In this document: positions 1 to 7,551 of the stretch, in pieces
Layout of the letters: every line of letters starts with the position of its first letter
Numbering within the stretch: the stretch's first letter is position 1
Source of the DNA: Rhodospirillales bacterium
GTDB taxonomy: Bacteria > Pseudomonadota > Alphaproteobacteria > Acetobacterales > Acetobacteraceae
Length of the DNA: 38,057 nucleotides
NCBI GenBank assembly: GCA_025352665.1
Contig: JANXSM010000164.1
Coordinates: 1-38,057, forward strand
Direction of reading: 5' to 3'
The notes under the pieces: generated by a model
The model's database searches: none
Told to the model about the DNA's origin: nothing
Seen by the model: the letters and a program-made list of their open reading frames with translations, nothing else
Position numbers and translations under genes: made by a program

Positions 1-273
1 TTTTCGACCTGGGGGTTTGGCAAAATACGCAGTTGGAGCCTTCGGCGGCGCCGACGGCGTTGCAGGCGGGGCTGAATGTTTTTCAACTCGCCACTGCGGC
101 GGCGCAGCTCGCGAACGGGCAGACCGCGGTGGATGTGGGAATCATGATCAATCTTGCGCCGGTGGCGACGGTGACGGCATCGCTGCAAATATTCCAGCCG
201 CTGCAGACGCCGATGTTTGCGTTCGGGCCGGTGGGCGCGAGCGTGCATACCGCCCAGGTCAGGCTTTCCCTTA
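1..273 (+). pseudogene. C-terminal fragment of a TadG-like pilus-assembly/membrane protein, cut by an IS
   Basis: The frame is open from the window edge (codons start at base 3) to the IS junction. It encodes about 90 residues with the pattern seen at the C-terminus of TadG-like predicted membrane proteins: a run such as GLNVFQLATAAAQLANG, then a beta-rich stretch, then VHTAQVRLSL just before the expected end. TadG proteins belong to the tight-adherence (Flp pilus) machinery and sit in the envelope. The gene begins outside the window, so length and N-terminus cannot be judged. The reading frame runs into the IS at 274, which replaces the natural end. The assignment rests on recalled family pattern only and is tentative. 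Confidence 0.45.
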
Positions 274-290
274 GAGTCTGTCCCGGATCA
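274..290 (+). repeat. IS5 terminal inverted repeat, left copy
   Basis: This is the 17-bp outer end of the IS. It matches the reverse complement of 1189-1205 at 15 of 17 positions and directly follows the TA at 272-273. Confidence 0.8.
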
Positions 291-293
291 AAT

Positions 294-1125
294 CTAGTGC
301 TGACAGAGCTTACGGACCATCAGCCGAACTGAGGCCCAGCGGAGGAATGCCAGTCCGTTGCGGCTTAGGCACTCCCAATCTTTGGCCAGACGCCGGCAAC
401 GGTTAAGCCAGCCGATCGTCCTCTCGACTATCCAGCGCTTGGGCAGGACGACGAACTTGCCCGCGTCCGAGCGCTTCACGATCTCGACGTTCACCTGCCG
501 GCAGACCCGGCGGAGGCCTTGCTGGAATCTCGGCCCCGTGTAGCCGCTGTCGGCATATAGCTCCAGCAAGAATGGGGGTACAACCCGAACAGCGTCGCCA
601 TCAGGAGCACACCTCCATCACGGTCCTGCACGCCCGCCGAGTGAACGATCGCCTGCATCAGCAGGCCCTGCGTATCGACGAGGATGTGACGCTTTTTGCC
701 TTTGATCTTCTTCCCGGCATCGTAACCATGCGGGTCCGAGGCCCCCCTTTTTCCGCACTCTTGACGCTCTGGCTGTCAATGATCGCCGCCGACGGACTGG
801 CTTCCCGGCCAACCAGCTCACGGCATTGCACGTAAAGCGCATGATGAAGACGCTCCAACGTCCGGTCGTGGTTCCAGTCGCAGAAATAGCGGTTGACCGT
901 GCTGCGGGGCGGCAGGTCCTTCGGCAACGACTGCCACTGACAACCCGTGCTCAAGATGAACATCAGCCCGTTCATCACCTCGCGCTCATCCACCGAACGC
1001 TTGTTTCCGCCGCGTCTGGCCGGAAGGATCAGCGGCTTGATAAAAGACCAATCCTCGTCCGTCAGATCGCTCGGGTAGCGCAGCCCGCTGCGGTCGTAAC
1101 GGGCACGGTTCTCGGTCGTCCACAT
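294..1125 (-). pseudogene. IS5-family DDE transposase, two frame changes
   Basis: The N-terminal part (1125 to 658) begins MWTTENRARYDRSGLRYPSD and has the DUF4096-like DEDWSFIKPLI region and the first catalytic Asp in IIDSQSVK. Reading must slip -1 at an A5G6 run (minus strand; bases 742-752) to continue as [20 protein letters not shown]. Such runs are used for programmed frameshifting in this IS group, so that shift may be functional. A second frame change lies at a C5 run (574-578), after which [14 protein letters not shown] (second Asp) and RWIVERTIGWLNR (Glu) follow to the stop at 294. The second shift is not expected in the family and looks like a one-base deletion that would kill the enzyme. 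Confidence 0.8.
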
Positions 1126-1188
1126 GCCACTGCTCTTGCGAAGCGGCTTGCAGCCAAGAGAATCACAACTGACTCATACGAATCAAGC

Positions 1189-1205
1189 TGATTCGGGACA
1201 GACAC
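1189..1205 (-). repeat. IS5 terminal inverted repeat, right copy
   Basis: This is the transposase-proximal end of the IS, followed by the second copy of the TA target dinucleotide at 1206-1207. Confidence 0.8.
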
Positions 1206-1251
1206 TAAGCGAAATTATTTCATTGCGTTTTCTCGCGGTCCCAAGTTTTCT

Positions 1252-1734
1252 TTGTTCATGAATGCGACTCTCTCCATCACCGATCGCTTTGCGCTGAGCA
1301 TGGACAGCCGATACCGGGCTGTGGCGGCGCGGATTGCCGGGCGTGCGTCGGAAGGGCGGTTGATTGCGATGATCTGCAAGCGGTTGCGGCGAATCGAGGC
1401 TCGGGTGAACTGGCTGGTGGCGGTGATCCAGGCGGGGCGGCTGCGTCTGGCGGGGCTTGGGCGCCCCGGGCAGGCGGTTGTGCGAGATGCGGGGGCTGCT
1501 GCCGTTGTCGCGGCATCGCCGCGGCTGCCGCGCGGCACGGCCTAGCTCATCAAGCTGGTGCCGTATCAGGCGGCTGGGTATGCCAGCCAGTTGCGCCACC
1601 TGTTTGCCGATCCTTAAATGGTAGCGCTGACTTCGGCCACATCGCGGACGCAGCGGGCGTTGCGGCCGCTGTGCCGGATGCTGGGGATCGAGGTTAAGCT
1701 GTTGAAGCCGGCGGTGGTGCCGACACCAGAGTAA
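1252..1734 (+). pseudogene. conserved hypothetical protein with two in-frame stop codons
   Basis: Reading starts at the ATG at 1258 (or upstream) with MNATLSITDRFALSMDSRYR and stays coherent through AARIAGRASEGRLIAMICKR and VNWLVAVIQAGRLRLAG. A TAG interrupts at 1543-1545 and a TAA at 1615-1617. The same frame continues after each stop with sensible protein (LIKLVPYQAAGYASQLRHLF, then LRPLCRMLGIEVKLL) to a final TAA at 1732-1734. An intact product would be about 160 residues. I know similar helical, Arg-rich proteins of unknown function from Acetobacteraceae, but no function is known to me. The following 227 bases up to the next gene hold no coherent gene. Confidence 0.7.
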
Positions 1735-1961
1735 GTGCCGGTGTAGGGGTTGGCGGCCGAGGATTGCGCCGCTCCGATGGCTGATCTCGGCGAACCGGGA
1801 CGCGCCTGAGCGGTTGGTGTTGCGGAGGTGTTTGGCGGGACGGGTGGAACGGCGATCGGCAGGGCGGCCGTCGGTGAGTGGCCGACACCACTCTTATTCC
1901 CTATCTGCCGCGTTGGGCCTGCGCAACTTTGCTCGCGCTAAATGTTTTGAATTAAAACAAG

Positions 1962-3272
1962 TTAAGCGGCCAGCGCCTCGCGGCTGGCGCGCACGCGGTT
2001 GACCCTGCGGCCGTCCATTTCCAGCACCTCGAACAACCAGCCTCCGAAGACGATGCGGTCGCCGTTGCGGGGCACCCGGCGCAGCAGGGCCAGCATCAGG
2101 CCGGCGAGGGTGTGGTAGCTGCCTTCGGCTGGCAGGTTTGGCAGGTTCAGCCGGTCCTTCAACTCGTCGACCGGCGTCATGCCGTCCAGCAGCAGCGAGC
2201 CGTCCGCCTGCTCCTGCCCGCCGCCGTCAGCGTTGGTGGCGTTTTCGGTGTCGCCAACGATAGCTTCCAGCACGTCGGCCGCGGTGACCACGCCTTCAAA
2301 GCTGCCATATTCGTCCATCACCAGGGCCAGGCCGTGCGGGTCGGATTTCAGGCGTTCCAGTGCGTCCAGCGCGGTGACCGTGTCGGGCATGATGACGGGC
2401 TGACGCAGGGCTGCGGTGATGTTGAGTTCCTTGCCGTCGAGGATGTTATTGAGCAGGTCCTTGGCTTGTACGATGCCCACCACGTTGTCGACCGCGCCGT
2501 CGCACACCACGAAGCGGGAGTGCGGGGCGGATTTCAGGGCCATGGCGATGTCGCGGGCGGGGTCGGTGCGGTCGATCCACGCGATTTCGGTACGTGGGGT
2601 CATGATGGCGCGGACCGGTTTGTCGGCCAGGCGGAGCACGCGTTCGATCATGTCGCGCTCCTCGCTTTCGAGCACGCCGGTCTCCTCGCCTTCGACGAGC
2701 AGGGCCTTGAGCTCCTCCTCCGTCACGGTCTGCGGGCCGGCGCGATGGGCGCCGAACAGACGCAACACCAGGGCGGTGGAGGCGCCGAGCAGCCAGACCA
2801 GGGGACGGGCGGAGGATGCGAGCCAGCCGAGTGGGCGGGCGGCGAAGGCTGCGACCTGTTCGGGGTGACGCAGGGCGAGTTGCTTGGGCACGAGCTCGCC
2901 GAGCACCAGAGTGAGGTAAGTGATCAGAAGCACTACAATTGCCAGCGACAACGAGTTGGAAATCGGGTGGATCACCGGGACGCGGTCCAGATATGGCTCC
3001 AGCCGGGCCGCCAGGGGCGTGCCGCCGAACACGCCGGAGAGGATACTGACGCCGGTGATGCCGACCTGGACTGTGGGTAGGAAGCGTTGCGGATCCTCTG
3101 CTAGTGCTCGCGCCTGGCCGGCACCGGGCACATTTTTGCGCTCCATCACCGCCAGTCGGTTGCGATTGGCGGAGATGAGAGCCAGCTCGCCCAGGGAGAA
3201 CATGCCGTTCAACACGATCAGCAAAAGTACGACAGCGCATTCGAAGGCGAAATCCATTATCCCGATCCGCAT
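1962..3272 (-). CDS. CNNM/CorC (TlyC-like) membrane protein with CBS pair
   Basis: This 436-residue protein has the full architecture of the YtfL/TlyC 'hemolysin' family, thought to take part in Mg2+/Co2+ handling at the inner membrane. Residues about 5-190 form the DUF21/CNNM transmembrane domain, with segments such as CAVVLLLIVLNGMFSLGELAL and the ending LGELVPKQLALRHPEQVA. Residues about 210-335 form two CBS domains (MTPRTEIAWIDR; VTALDALERLKSDPHGLALV with VMDEYGSFEGVVT). Residues about 350-430 form the CorC_HlyC domain (DGMTPVDELKDRLNL, GSYHTLAGLML). The start at 3272 is an ATG; the ATG at 3257 (MDFAFE) is an alternative. It is transcribed away from the DUF3429 gene across a 127-bp gap. 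Confidence 0.9.
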   Translation of the reverse strand: MRIGIMDFAFECAVVLLLIVLNGMFSLGELALISANRNRLAVMERKNVPGAGQARALAEDPQRFLPTVQVGITGVSILSGVFGGTPLAARLEPYLDRVPVIHPISNSLSLAIVVLLITYLTLVLGELVPKQLALRHPEQVAAFAARPLGWLASSARPLVWLLGASTALVLRLFGAHRAGPQTVTEEELKALLVEGEETGVLESEERDMIERVLRLADKPVRAIMTPRTEIAWIDRTDPARDIAMALKSAPHSRFVVCDGAVDNVVGIVQAKDLLNNILDGKELNITAALRQPVIMPDTVTALDALERLKSDPHGLALVMDEYGSFEGVVTAADVLEAIVGDTENATNADGGGQEQADGSLLLDGMTPVDELKDRLNLPNLPAEGSYHTLAGLMLALLRRVPRNGDRIVFGGWLFEVLEMDGRRVNRVRASREALAA

Positions 3273-3399
3273 GTTTCCATTCGAGGAGCATACATGGAAA
3301 TGTGCCAGACCGGCATCCGATGCATGGCGTCTGGTCGGATGCCACCCCAGTTATGAGGCCATCACAGCTATGGTCGCGTAACCTTACGGAGAGACGCCG

Positions 3400-3888
3400 A
3401 TGTTGATCCGCCTGCCTCCGCTCACCTATCTGCTTAGTGTTGCAGGCCTAGTGCCATTCATTGTGTGCGGGATTGCCGCGGTGAGCAAAGCTGGCTCGCA
3501 GGCGACGGCGATGGCGGCGTTGATCGGCTACGGCGCAGTGATCCTGGCGTTTCTTGGTGGCGTGCATTGGGGCTTTGCGCTGCAGCCAGCTGACGCCGCC
3601 TTAGGCGGCGCGCCGACCTTTCAGCGCAGCCGGCTGTTGTTGGGCGTGGTGCCGTCGTTGATCGGCTGGGCGGCGCTGCTGCTGAGCCTGCTGGTCTCGG
3701 CGGAGTTCGGCCTGGTGCTGCTGATCCTGGGGTTTCTCGGCACGGTCTGGATGGAGAGCCGCTGGGCACGCCGCGAACTGGTGCCGAGTGGCTACATGGC
3801 CTTGCGCTGGGGGGTGAGTATCGTGGTGCTGATCACCTTGGTGACGGTGCTGGGCCTGCGGCTGATCGGCGCCTCAATCATCTTTTGA
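3400..3888 (+). CDS. DUF3429 family integral membrane protein
   Basis: The product is 162 residues and almost entirely hydrophobic, with about five membrane segments. It carries the features I associate with DUF3429: an opening PPLTYLLSVAGLVPFIVCG, then GYGAVILAFLGGVHWGFAL near residues 45-62, and a C-terminal pair of helices with a conserved W-x-R-x-E-L linker (SRWARRELVPSGYMALRW). No molecular function is established for this family. GGAGA at 3390-3394 is a suitable ribosome site for the ATG at 3400. It is followed by a markedly AT-rich gap (3889-3970). Confidence 0.85.
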   Translation: MLIRLPPLTYLLSVAGLVPFIVCGIAAVSKAGSQATAMAALIGYGAVILAFLGGVHWGFALQPADAALGGAPTFQRSRLLLGVVPSLIGWAALLLSLLVSAEFGLVLLILGFLGTVWMESRWARRELVPSGYMALRWGVSIVVLITLVTVLGLRLIGASIIF

Positions 3889-3989
3889 GCGCGATCGTAT
3901 TTTGAGATTTTATTCGATTTTTTAACTTTTTGCTCGAATTGCAGAACGGCTTGGTGTATGAATTCTTAATGAGAGACGAGGATCATCCC

Positions 3990-4316
3990 ATGAGCGAAAC
4001 TGCCGCGGATACCCAACCAGAGGGAGCGGTCCGCTCCGCCGACATCATCCCGTTTCCCGTCAAAGTGCTGTCGATCACAGTCCAGCTGGTGCCGCCGGCC
4101 ACTGCTCCGAGCTACGACGCGGCTTCGCTGGAGCCCTCGGAACGTCTCAAGCGGGCGCTCGAAACGTTGAATGCGGCACTTGCCGAGCAGAAGCGGGCCG
4201 TCTCGGATTGGCGCGGTACGCTGGTTGATCTCGGGGACAGCGTGTCCGGGCTGGGGTCGTCTCTGCAGCGGCTGAACGATCGTTTGGAAGACGTCAAGCA
4301 GCAAACCAAGGGCTGA
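3990..4316 (+). CDS. small hypothetical protein, predicted coiled coil
   Basis: I do not recognise this 108-residue protein. The ATG at 3990 is preferred over in-frame starts upstream because GAGG at 3978-3981 lies 8 bases before it. The N-terminal half is Pro/Ala-rich (SADIIPFPVKVLSITVQLVP). The C-terminal half, about residues 48-108, is helical with heptad-like spacing (LKRALETLNAALAEQKRAV ... LGSSLQRLNDRLEDVKQQ) and could self-associate. No signal peptide or membrane segment is present. It is preceded by an AT-rich stretch (3897-3935) that probably contains its promoter and is followed after 53 bases by the aldolase gene. Confidence 0.65.
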   Translation: MSETAADTQPEGAVRSADIIPFPVKVLSITVQLVPPATAPSYDAASLEPSERLKRALETLNAALAEQKRAVSDWRGTLVDLGDSVSGLGSSLQRLNDRLEDVKQQTKG

Positions 4317-4369
4317 GCTTCCAACCAGACGGACGGCGTGGCAGTTTCTTCGGCAAGGGGGAACTGCAC

Positions 4370-4990
4370 ATGCTACACGACAAGACGCTAAATCGCCTGC
4401 GCCAAGCCCGGGTTGTGCCGGTGGTGCGCACCCACAGCACCGCGCATGCCCGCACCGTTGTCGGTTGGCTGCGCGATGCGGGGATCAGCATTTTCGAAAT
4501 CACCATGACGATCCCGGACGCGCCGGGGTTGATCGCTGAGCTGTCGGCGGACAAATCGCTGCTGATCGGCGCTGGAACCGTGCCGGATGCGCCCGCAGCC
4601 GAGGCGTGCCTGGCCGCGGGCGCGCGTTTCATCGTGGCACCGTGGGTGGATCCCAGCCTGGGCGAGCCCTGCCGCCGCGCTGGCGCCGCCTTGCTGCTTG
4701 GCGCCATCACCCCTACCGAAGTCCGCGCGGCCCTGGCCGCTGGAAGCGACGTAATAAAGATCTTTCCGGCCAATTCTGCCGGTGGGCCCGCCCATATCAA
4801 GGCGCTGACCAGCGTGTTCCCCAACGTCGCCTTCTGCCCGACCGGCGGCGTTTCGCCGGATAACATGGGCGCCTATCTCAAGGCCGGCGCGGCCTTTGTG
4901 GGCATGGGCGGCGCGCTGGTGGACGAAGCCCGCGTGGCCGCCGGCGACCGCCAGTCGATCTTGGTCGCTGCTGGGCTGATCCTGGCGTGA
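4370..4990 (+). CDS. eda: 2-dehydro-3-deoxy-phosphogluconate (KDPG/KDPGal) aldolase
   Basis: This 206-residue class I aldolase cleaves KDPG-type acids to pyruvate and glyceraldehyde 3-phosphate (Entner-Doudoroff or sugar-acid catabolism) in the cytoplasm. Key elements are E43 in IFEITMTIPDA, LIGAGTVPDA at 65-74, the Schiff-base lysine K130 in DVIKIFPAN, and FCPTGGVSPDN near 155-165. Length and motif order match the family. The upstream AAGGGGGAA gives a good ribosome site. The stop codon overlaps the GTG start of the kinase gene by 4 bases, so aldolase and kinase should be made together as the last two steps from free KDG or its galactose analogue. Sequence alone does not separate KDPG from KDPGal specificity. 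Confidence 0.9.
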   Translation: MLHDKTLNRLRQARVVPVVRTHSTAHARTVVGWLRDAGISIFEITMTIPDAPGLIAELSADKSLLIGAGTVPDAPAAEACLAAGARFIVAPWVDPSLGEPCRRAGAALLLGAITPTEVRAALAAGSDVIKIFPANSAGGPAHIKALTSVFPNVAFCPTGGVSPDNMGAYLKAGAAFVGMGGALVDEARVAAGDRQSILVAAGLILA

Positions 4991-5925
4991 GCGCCGCCGC
5001 GCATCCGCAGTTGGTCTGCATCGGTGAGCCGATGCTGGAGTTCAACCAGCAGAGCAGCGATGCCGATGGCCGCCGCCTCTATCTTGAAGGCTTCGGCGGC
5101 GACACCTCCAACGCCGCGGTGGCAGCCGCGCGGGCCGGCGTGCGCGTGGCGTATTCCACCGGCCTGGGCCGCGACGTGGCAGGCGATCGGTTCATCGACC
5201 TGTGGACGTCTGAAGGGATCGACGTCAGTGGCGTGCATCGGTCGGACACCCATCCCACGGCAGTTTATTTCGTCAGCCACAGTAAGCTGGGCCACGAGTT
5301 CCTGTATTACCGGGCCGGCTCGGCGGCCAGCGCCTATGGGCCGGCGGATGTTCCGGAGAAGCTCATCGCACAAGCGAAGATCCTGTTCGCCTCGGGCGTA
5401 AGCCAGGCGATTTCCGACAGCGCCGCCGATGCCGTGTTCCGCGCGATCGACATTGCGAGGTCGCACAAGGTAATGGTGGCCTATGACACCAACTATCGCC
5501 CGCGGCTGTGGCCTTCGGCCCGTGCGGCCGCGATCATGCACGCAGCGCTCGCCCGCTGCGACATCGCGCTGCCGAGCCTCGAAGATGCCGAGACTCTCAC
5601 CGGTCTTCGCGAACCGGCTGAAATCGTTGATTTCTACCTCAGAATGGGCCCGAAAACGGTGGTGCTGAAGCTCGGCTCCAAGGGTGCCCTGCTCGGCACC
5701 GCGTCCGGTCAGGTTCAGGTTCCCGCGCACCCCTGCAAACCCGTCGACAGCACCGGCGCGGGCGACACGTTCTGCGGCAGTTTACTCGCCCGCCTGATCC
5801 TGGGCGACGCGCTGGAGGCGGCGGCGCATTACGCAGCGGTTGCGGCCGCGCTTAAGACGGAGGGTTACGGCGCAGTGGCCCCCATGCCGCACGCCGAGCG
5901 GGTGCTTGCGGTGCTGGCCGCATGA
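4987..5925 (+). CDS. kdgK: PfkB-family 2-keto-3-deoxygluconate kinase
   Basis: This 312-residue ribokinase/PfkB-type kinase probably phosphorylates 2-keto-3-deoxygluconate (or the galacto form), giving the substrate of the aldolase encoded just upstream. Visible features are the N-terminal substrate region CIGEPMLEF and GFGGDTSNAAVAAARAG (35-51), YDTNYRPRLWP near 166-176 as in KDG kinases, and the C-terminal anion-hole and catalytic motif DSTGAGDTF with base D260. Translation starts at GTG 4987, overlapping the aldolase stop (GTGA). The next gene overlaps its stop by ATGA. Specificity is inferred from the neighbour; other sugar acids remain possible. Confidence 0.85.
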   Translation: MSAAAHPQLVCIGEPMLEFNQQSSDADGRRLYLEGFGGDTSNAAVAAARAGVRVAYSTGLGRDVAGDRFIDLWTSEGIDVSGVHRSDTHPTAVYFVSHSKLGHEFLYYRAGSAASAYGPADVPEKLIAQAKILFASGVSQAISDSAADAVFRAIDIARSHKVMVAYDTNYRPRLWPSARAAAIMHAALARCDIALPSLEDAETLTGLREPAEIVDFYLRMGPKTVVLKLGSKGALLGTASGQVQVPAHPCKPVDSTGAGDTFCGSLLARLILGDALEAAAHYAAVAAALKTEGYGAVAPMPHAERVLAVLAA

Positions 5926-6455
5926 TCATCACCACCAAACGGCTGATCCTGCGTCCCTGGCGGGAGAGCGACCTGGAGCCGGTGGCAGCGATCACCGCCG
6001 ACCCCGAGGTGATGCGCTTCTTCCACCTCACCCGCAGCCGCGCGCAGTCCGACGCCTGGGTGGCGAGGGCCCAGGCGCGTATCGAGCGCACAGGCTTTGG
6101 CATATGGGCGGTGGAAGCCCCGGGGGTGGCACCGCTGATCGGCTTCGTCGGCCTCAATACCGTGCCCGAGGATATCCCCTGCGCGCCGGCGATCGAAGGC
6201 GTCTGGACGCTCGGCGCCGCCTATTGGCGTACGGGCTATTGCACCGAGGCCGCGCGGGCCGCGATGCAGGATGGGTTTGACCGGCTGGGGCTGCAGGAAA
6301 TCGTTGCGTTCACCGCCGTGCGAAACCTGCCGTCGCAAGGTGTCATGCGCGCCATCGGCATGACCCGCGACACGGAGGGCGATTTTGAGCACCCGCGCGT
6401 GCCCGAGGGCGACCCTTTGCGCCGCCACGCGCTCTATCGATTGCAGGCCGCATGA
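5922..6455 (+). CDS. GNAT N-acetyltransferase (RimJ/RimL-like)
   Basis: This 177-residue cytoplasmic acetyltransferase transfers acetyl from acetyl-CoA to an amine. The opening IITTKRLILRPWRESDLEPV is typical of the RimJ/RimL type. WTLGAAYWRTGYCTEAARAA around 105-125 has the acyl-CoA pyrophosphate-binding region, and VRNLPSQGVMRAIGM is the usual C-terminal motif of this group (N-x-x-S-x-x-x-M/L-x-K/A-x-G-M). The substrate cannot be read from sequence. The gene overlaps the kinase upstream and the deacetylase-family gene downstream by 4 bases each. An acetylase and a deacetylase are thus translated from the same message, which suggests, without proving, a shared substrate class such as polyamines or small amines. 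Confidence 0.85.
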   Translation: MIITTKRLILRPWRESDLEPVAAITADPEVMRFFHLTRSRAQSDAWVARAQARIERTGFGIWAVEAPGVAPLIGFVGLNTVPEDIPCAPAIEGVWTLGAAYWRTGYCTEAARAAMQDGFDRLGLQEIVAFTAVRNLPSQGVMRAIGMTRDTEGDFEHPRVPEGDPLRRHALYRLQAA

Positions 6456-7477
6456 AGGCGTTCTGGGATCCCATTCAGCTCACGCATCAGCCGGTGTTCT
6501 TCCTACAACGCGGCCAGTTGCGGCAGAACTTCGAGGTGCCGGCGCGCGCGGAAGCCCTGCTGGTCGCGTGCCGGGAGATGGGGCTTTCCATCACGATGCC
6601 TGCGAACTTGACAAATTCCGCCCTAACCGCGGTCCACAGCGCCGAATATTTGGATTTCCTCCGCACCGGGCCTTCTGCGTGGGCGAAGATGGCTGACCAC
6701 GGGCCGGAGCTGGTGGCCAACATCCACCCTTCCCCGGAAATGTTGGCCAACGGCGCACGACCGTCCGCCACCATCGTCGGGCAGACCGGGTGGTTCACCG
6801 CTGACACCTCCTGCCCGGTCGGCCCACACACCTGGCAGGCGAGCCTGGCCGCAGCCTGCGGTGCGATCGCTGCAGCCGACGAGGCCGCCGCGGGGCGCAC
6901 CGCCTATGCGTTGGCCCGCCCGCCCGGGCATCACGCCTATGCCGCGCGCGCCGGCGGACATTGTTACCTCAACAACGCCGCTCTGGCAGCGCAACGGCTG
7001 CGTGCCCGAGGGGCCGGCCGGGTCGCGGTGCTGGACATCGACAGCCATCACGGCAACGGCACTCAGGGGATCTTCTGGGAGCGGCCGGACGTGTTCTTCG
7101 CCTCGCTGCATGGCGATCCCAATGCCTATTATCCTTGGTATGTTGGTCATGCCGATGAGCGTGGCGGCGGCGATGGCATCGGCTGCACCCTCAACCTGCC
7201 TCTGCGGCAGGGCAGCGGCGATGACGTGTGGCTTGCAGCGCTTGACCATGCAATCGAAGAGATCCGCCGTTTCGGGGCCGATGCGCTGGTGGTGAGCCTC
7301 GGCTTCGATGCCTCCGAGCATGAGCCGCTGCGCTTCCTGTCGGTCACCCAGGAGGGGTTCGCTCGCGCGGCCGCTGCCATCGGCGCCACAAGGCTACCCG
7401 CCGCCATCATCCAGGAAGGTGGTTACAACACCAACGTGATTGGCGCGTTGCTGAAGCGATTTCTTAACGCATTGTGA
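6452..7477 (+). CDS. histone deacetylase family enzyme, acetylpolyamine amidohydrolase-like
   Basis: This 341-residue arginase/deacetylase-fold zinc hydrolase is predicted to remove acetyl from acetylated polyamines or a related amide. The proton-shuttle histidines sit in RPPGHHA (H160, H161). The zinc ligands are D197 and H199 in DIDSHHGNG and D286 in GFDASEHEP, and the transition-state tyrosine is Y325 in GGYN. Length and numbering (offset by two) agree closely with what I recall of Mycoplana ramosa acetylpolyamine amidohydrolase. There is no signal peptide. It is the last gene of the aldolase-kinase-acetyltransferase set and shares an ATGA overlap with the acetyltransferase. Acetylacetoin-type or lysine deacetylase roles are alternatives. 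Confidence 0.88.
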   Translation: MKAFWDPIQLTHQPVFFLQRGQLRQNFEVPARAEALLVACREMGLSITMPANLTNSALTAVHSAEYLDFLRTGPSAWAKMADHGPELVANIHPSPEMLANGARPSATIVGQTGWFTADTSCPVGPHTWQASLAAACGAIAAADEAAAGRTAYALARPPGHHAYAARAGGHCYLNNAALAAQRLRARGAGRVAVLDIDSHHGNGTQGIFWERPDVFFASLHGDPNAYYPWYVGHADERGGGDGIGCTLNLPLRQGSGDDVWLAALDHAIEEIRRFGADALVVSLGFDASEHEPLRFLSVTQEGFARAAAAIGATRLPAAIIQEGGYNTNVIGALLKRFLNAL

Positions 7478-7551
7478 AGATTGCCGCGGGGATCACGTCG
7501 GGATTGCGTCGCCATCACTATGCGGTGCCGCCCGCCTGACCAACGTGACGC

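Larger units (their letters stand above)
274..1205 (-). mobile_element. IS5-family insertion sequence, 932 bp
   Basis: The element is bounded by imperfect 17-bp terminal inverted repeats: GAGTCTGTCCCGGATCA at 274-290 and, read on the other strand, GTGTCTGTCCCGAATCA at 1205-1189 (15 of 17 identical). Both ends are flanked by TA (272-273 and 1206-1207), consistent with a 2-bp target duplication as in IS427/IS1031-type IS5 elements. It carries one transposase on the minus strand split over three frames. It interrupts the TadG-like reading frame. Confidence 0.88.

Noticed and set aside
2112-3080. Plus-strand frame of 322 codons opposite the CNNM/CorC gene
   Set aside because: Low-complexity Gly/Gln/His-rich shadow of an intact minus-strand gene.
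3274-3300. Inverted repeat TTTCCAT / ATGGAAA in the divergent gap before the DUF3429 gene
   Set aside because: Only 7 bp per arm with a 13-base spacer and no regulator nearby; could be chance.
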